This document shows, one piece after another, positions 7,089 to 7,143 of a stretch of DNA of 7,143 bases. The DNA is from Solirubrobacterales bacterium (GTDB taxonomy: Bacteria > Actinomycetota > Thermoleophilia > Solirubrobacterales > 70-9): the NCBI GenBank assembly GCA_013694825.1, contig JACDBR010000216.1, forward strand, positions 1 through 7,143, in the 5' to 3' direction. A program made the translations under genes and the position numbers. How positions within the stretch are numbered: the first letter of the stretch is position 1; every line of letters begins with the position of its first letter. Below the pieces are notes generated by a model. The model made no database searches, was not told where the DNA came from, and saw only the letters and a program-made list of their open reading frames with translations.

Positions 7089-7143
7089 GTGGCCCAGGAT
7101 CTCTACGAGGTGCTCGGCGTCGGGCGCGATGCCGACGCTGCCG
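7089..7143 (+). CDS. dnaJ: chaperone protein DnaJ, N-terminal fragment (continues past window)
   Basis: Eighteen codons from GTG 7089 read MAQDLYEVLGVGRDADAA, the beginning of a J domain: the (D)LYEVLGV.RDA stretch is helix I of DnaJ, the Hsp40 co-chaperone that stimulates DnaK ATP hydrolysis and delivers unfolded substrates. The HPD motif and zinc-finger domain would lie beyond the window, so I cannot say from sequence whether this is a full DnaJ or another J protein; its place directly after hrcA supports DnaJ (hrcA-dnaJ is the usual actinobacterial pair). A Shine-Dalgarno-like GGTGAG (7077-7082) is spaced 6 bases before the GTG, which decides the start. The frame is open back to the hrcA stop, but no ATG or GTG lies in it. 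grpE and dnaK are not between hrcA and dnaJ. Confidence 0.88.
   Translation, partial: MAQDLYEVLGVGRDADAA

Overview
The window is a compact, very GC-rich bacterial housekeeping segment, almost certainly from an actinobacterium. The best guess is class Thermoleophilia (Solirubrobacterales or Gaiellales). That guess is an inference from codon use, the style of the MurJ and M23 proteins and the gene order; no 16S or other phylogenetic marker search was possible. Genes fill nearly all of the sequence, and I see no tRNA, rRNA, CRISPR array, insertion sequence or phage gene.

Layout: the 3' end of holA (DNA polymerase III delta) at 1-273 (+) runs convergently into rpsT (ribosomal protein bS20) at 299-562 (-). 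Only 36 bp upstream of rpsT and divergent from it is murJ (lipid II flippase) at 599-2332 (+). An exported M23 zinc endopeptidase follows at 2403-3089 (+), then a 149-bp gap holding a perfect 10-bp inverted repeat, then lepA (elongation factor 4) at 3239-5038 (+). Next comes a one-base-overlapping pair of small MaoC/hot-dog dehydratase subunits (5088-5531 and 5531-5929, +) resembling HadA and HadB. The window closes with hrcA (heat-shock repressor) at 6006-7028 (+) and the first 18 codons of dnaJ from 7089 (+).

The genes fall into four themes: replication and translation (holA, rpsT, lepA), cell-wall building and remodelling (murJ, M23 peptidase), fatty-acyl dehydration (the MaoC pair), and the stress response (hrcA, dnaJ). 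The lepA...hrcA-dnaJ string is a widespread bacterial arrangement, but hemW, which usually sits between lepA and hrcA, is absent here and the MaoC pair occupies that place.

I found no convincing new multi-gene system. The observations most worth checking are regulatory. Several genes have a TANNNT hexamer a few bases before the start codon and no Shine-Dalgarno sequence, which suggests leaderless transcription. The hrcA promoter has no CIRCE element but carries a different inverted repeat, while the HrcA recognition helix departs from the usual sequence. In addition, MurJ lacks two acidic residues found at the corresponding places in the E. coli protein.
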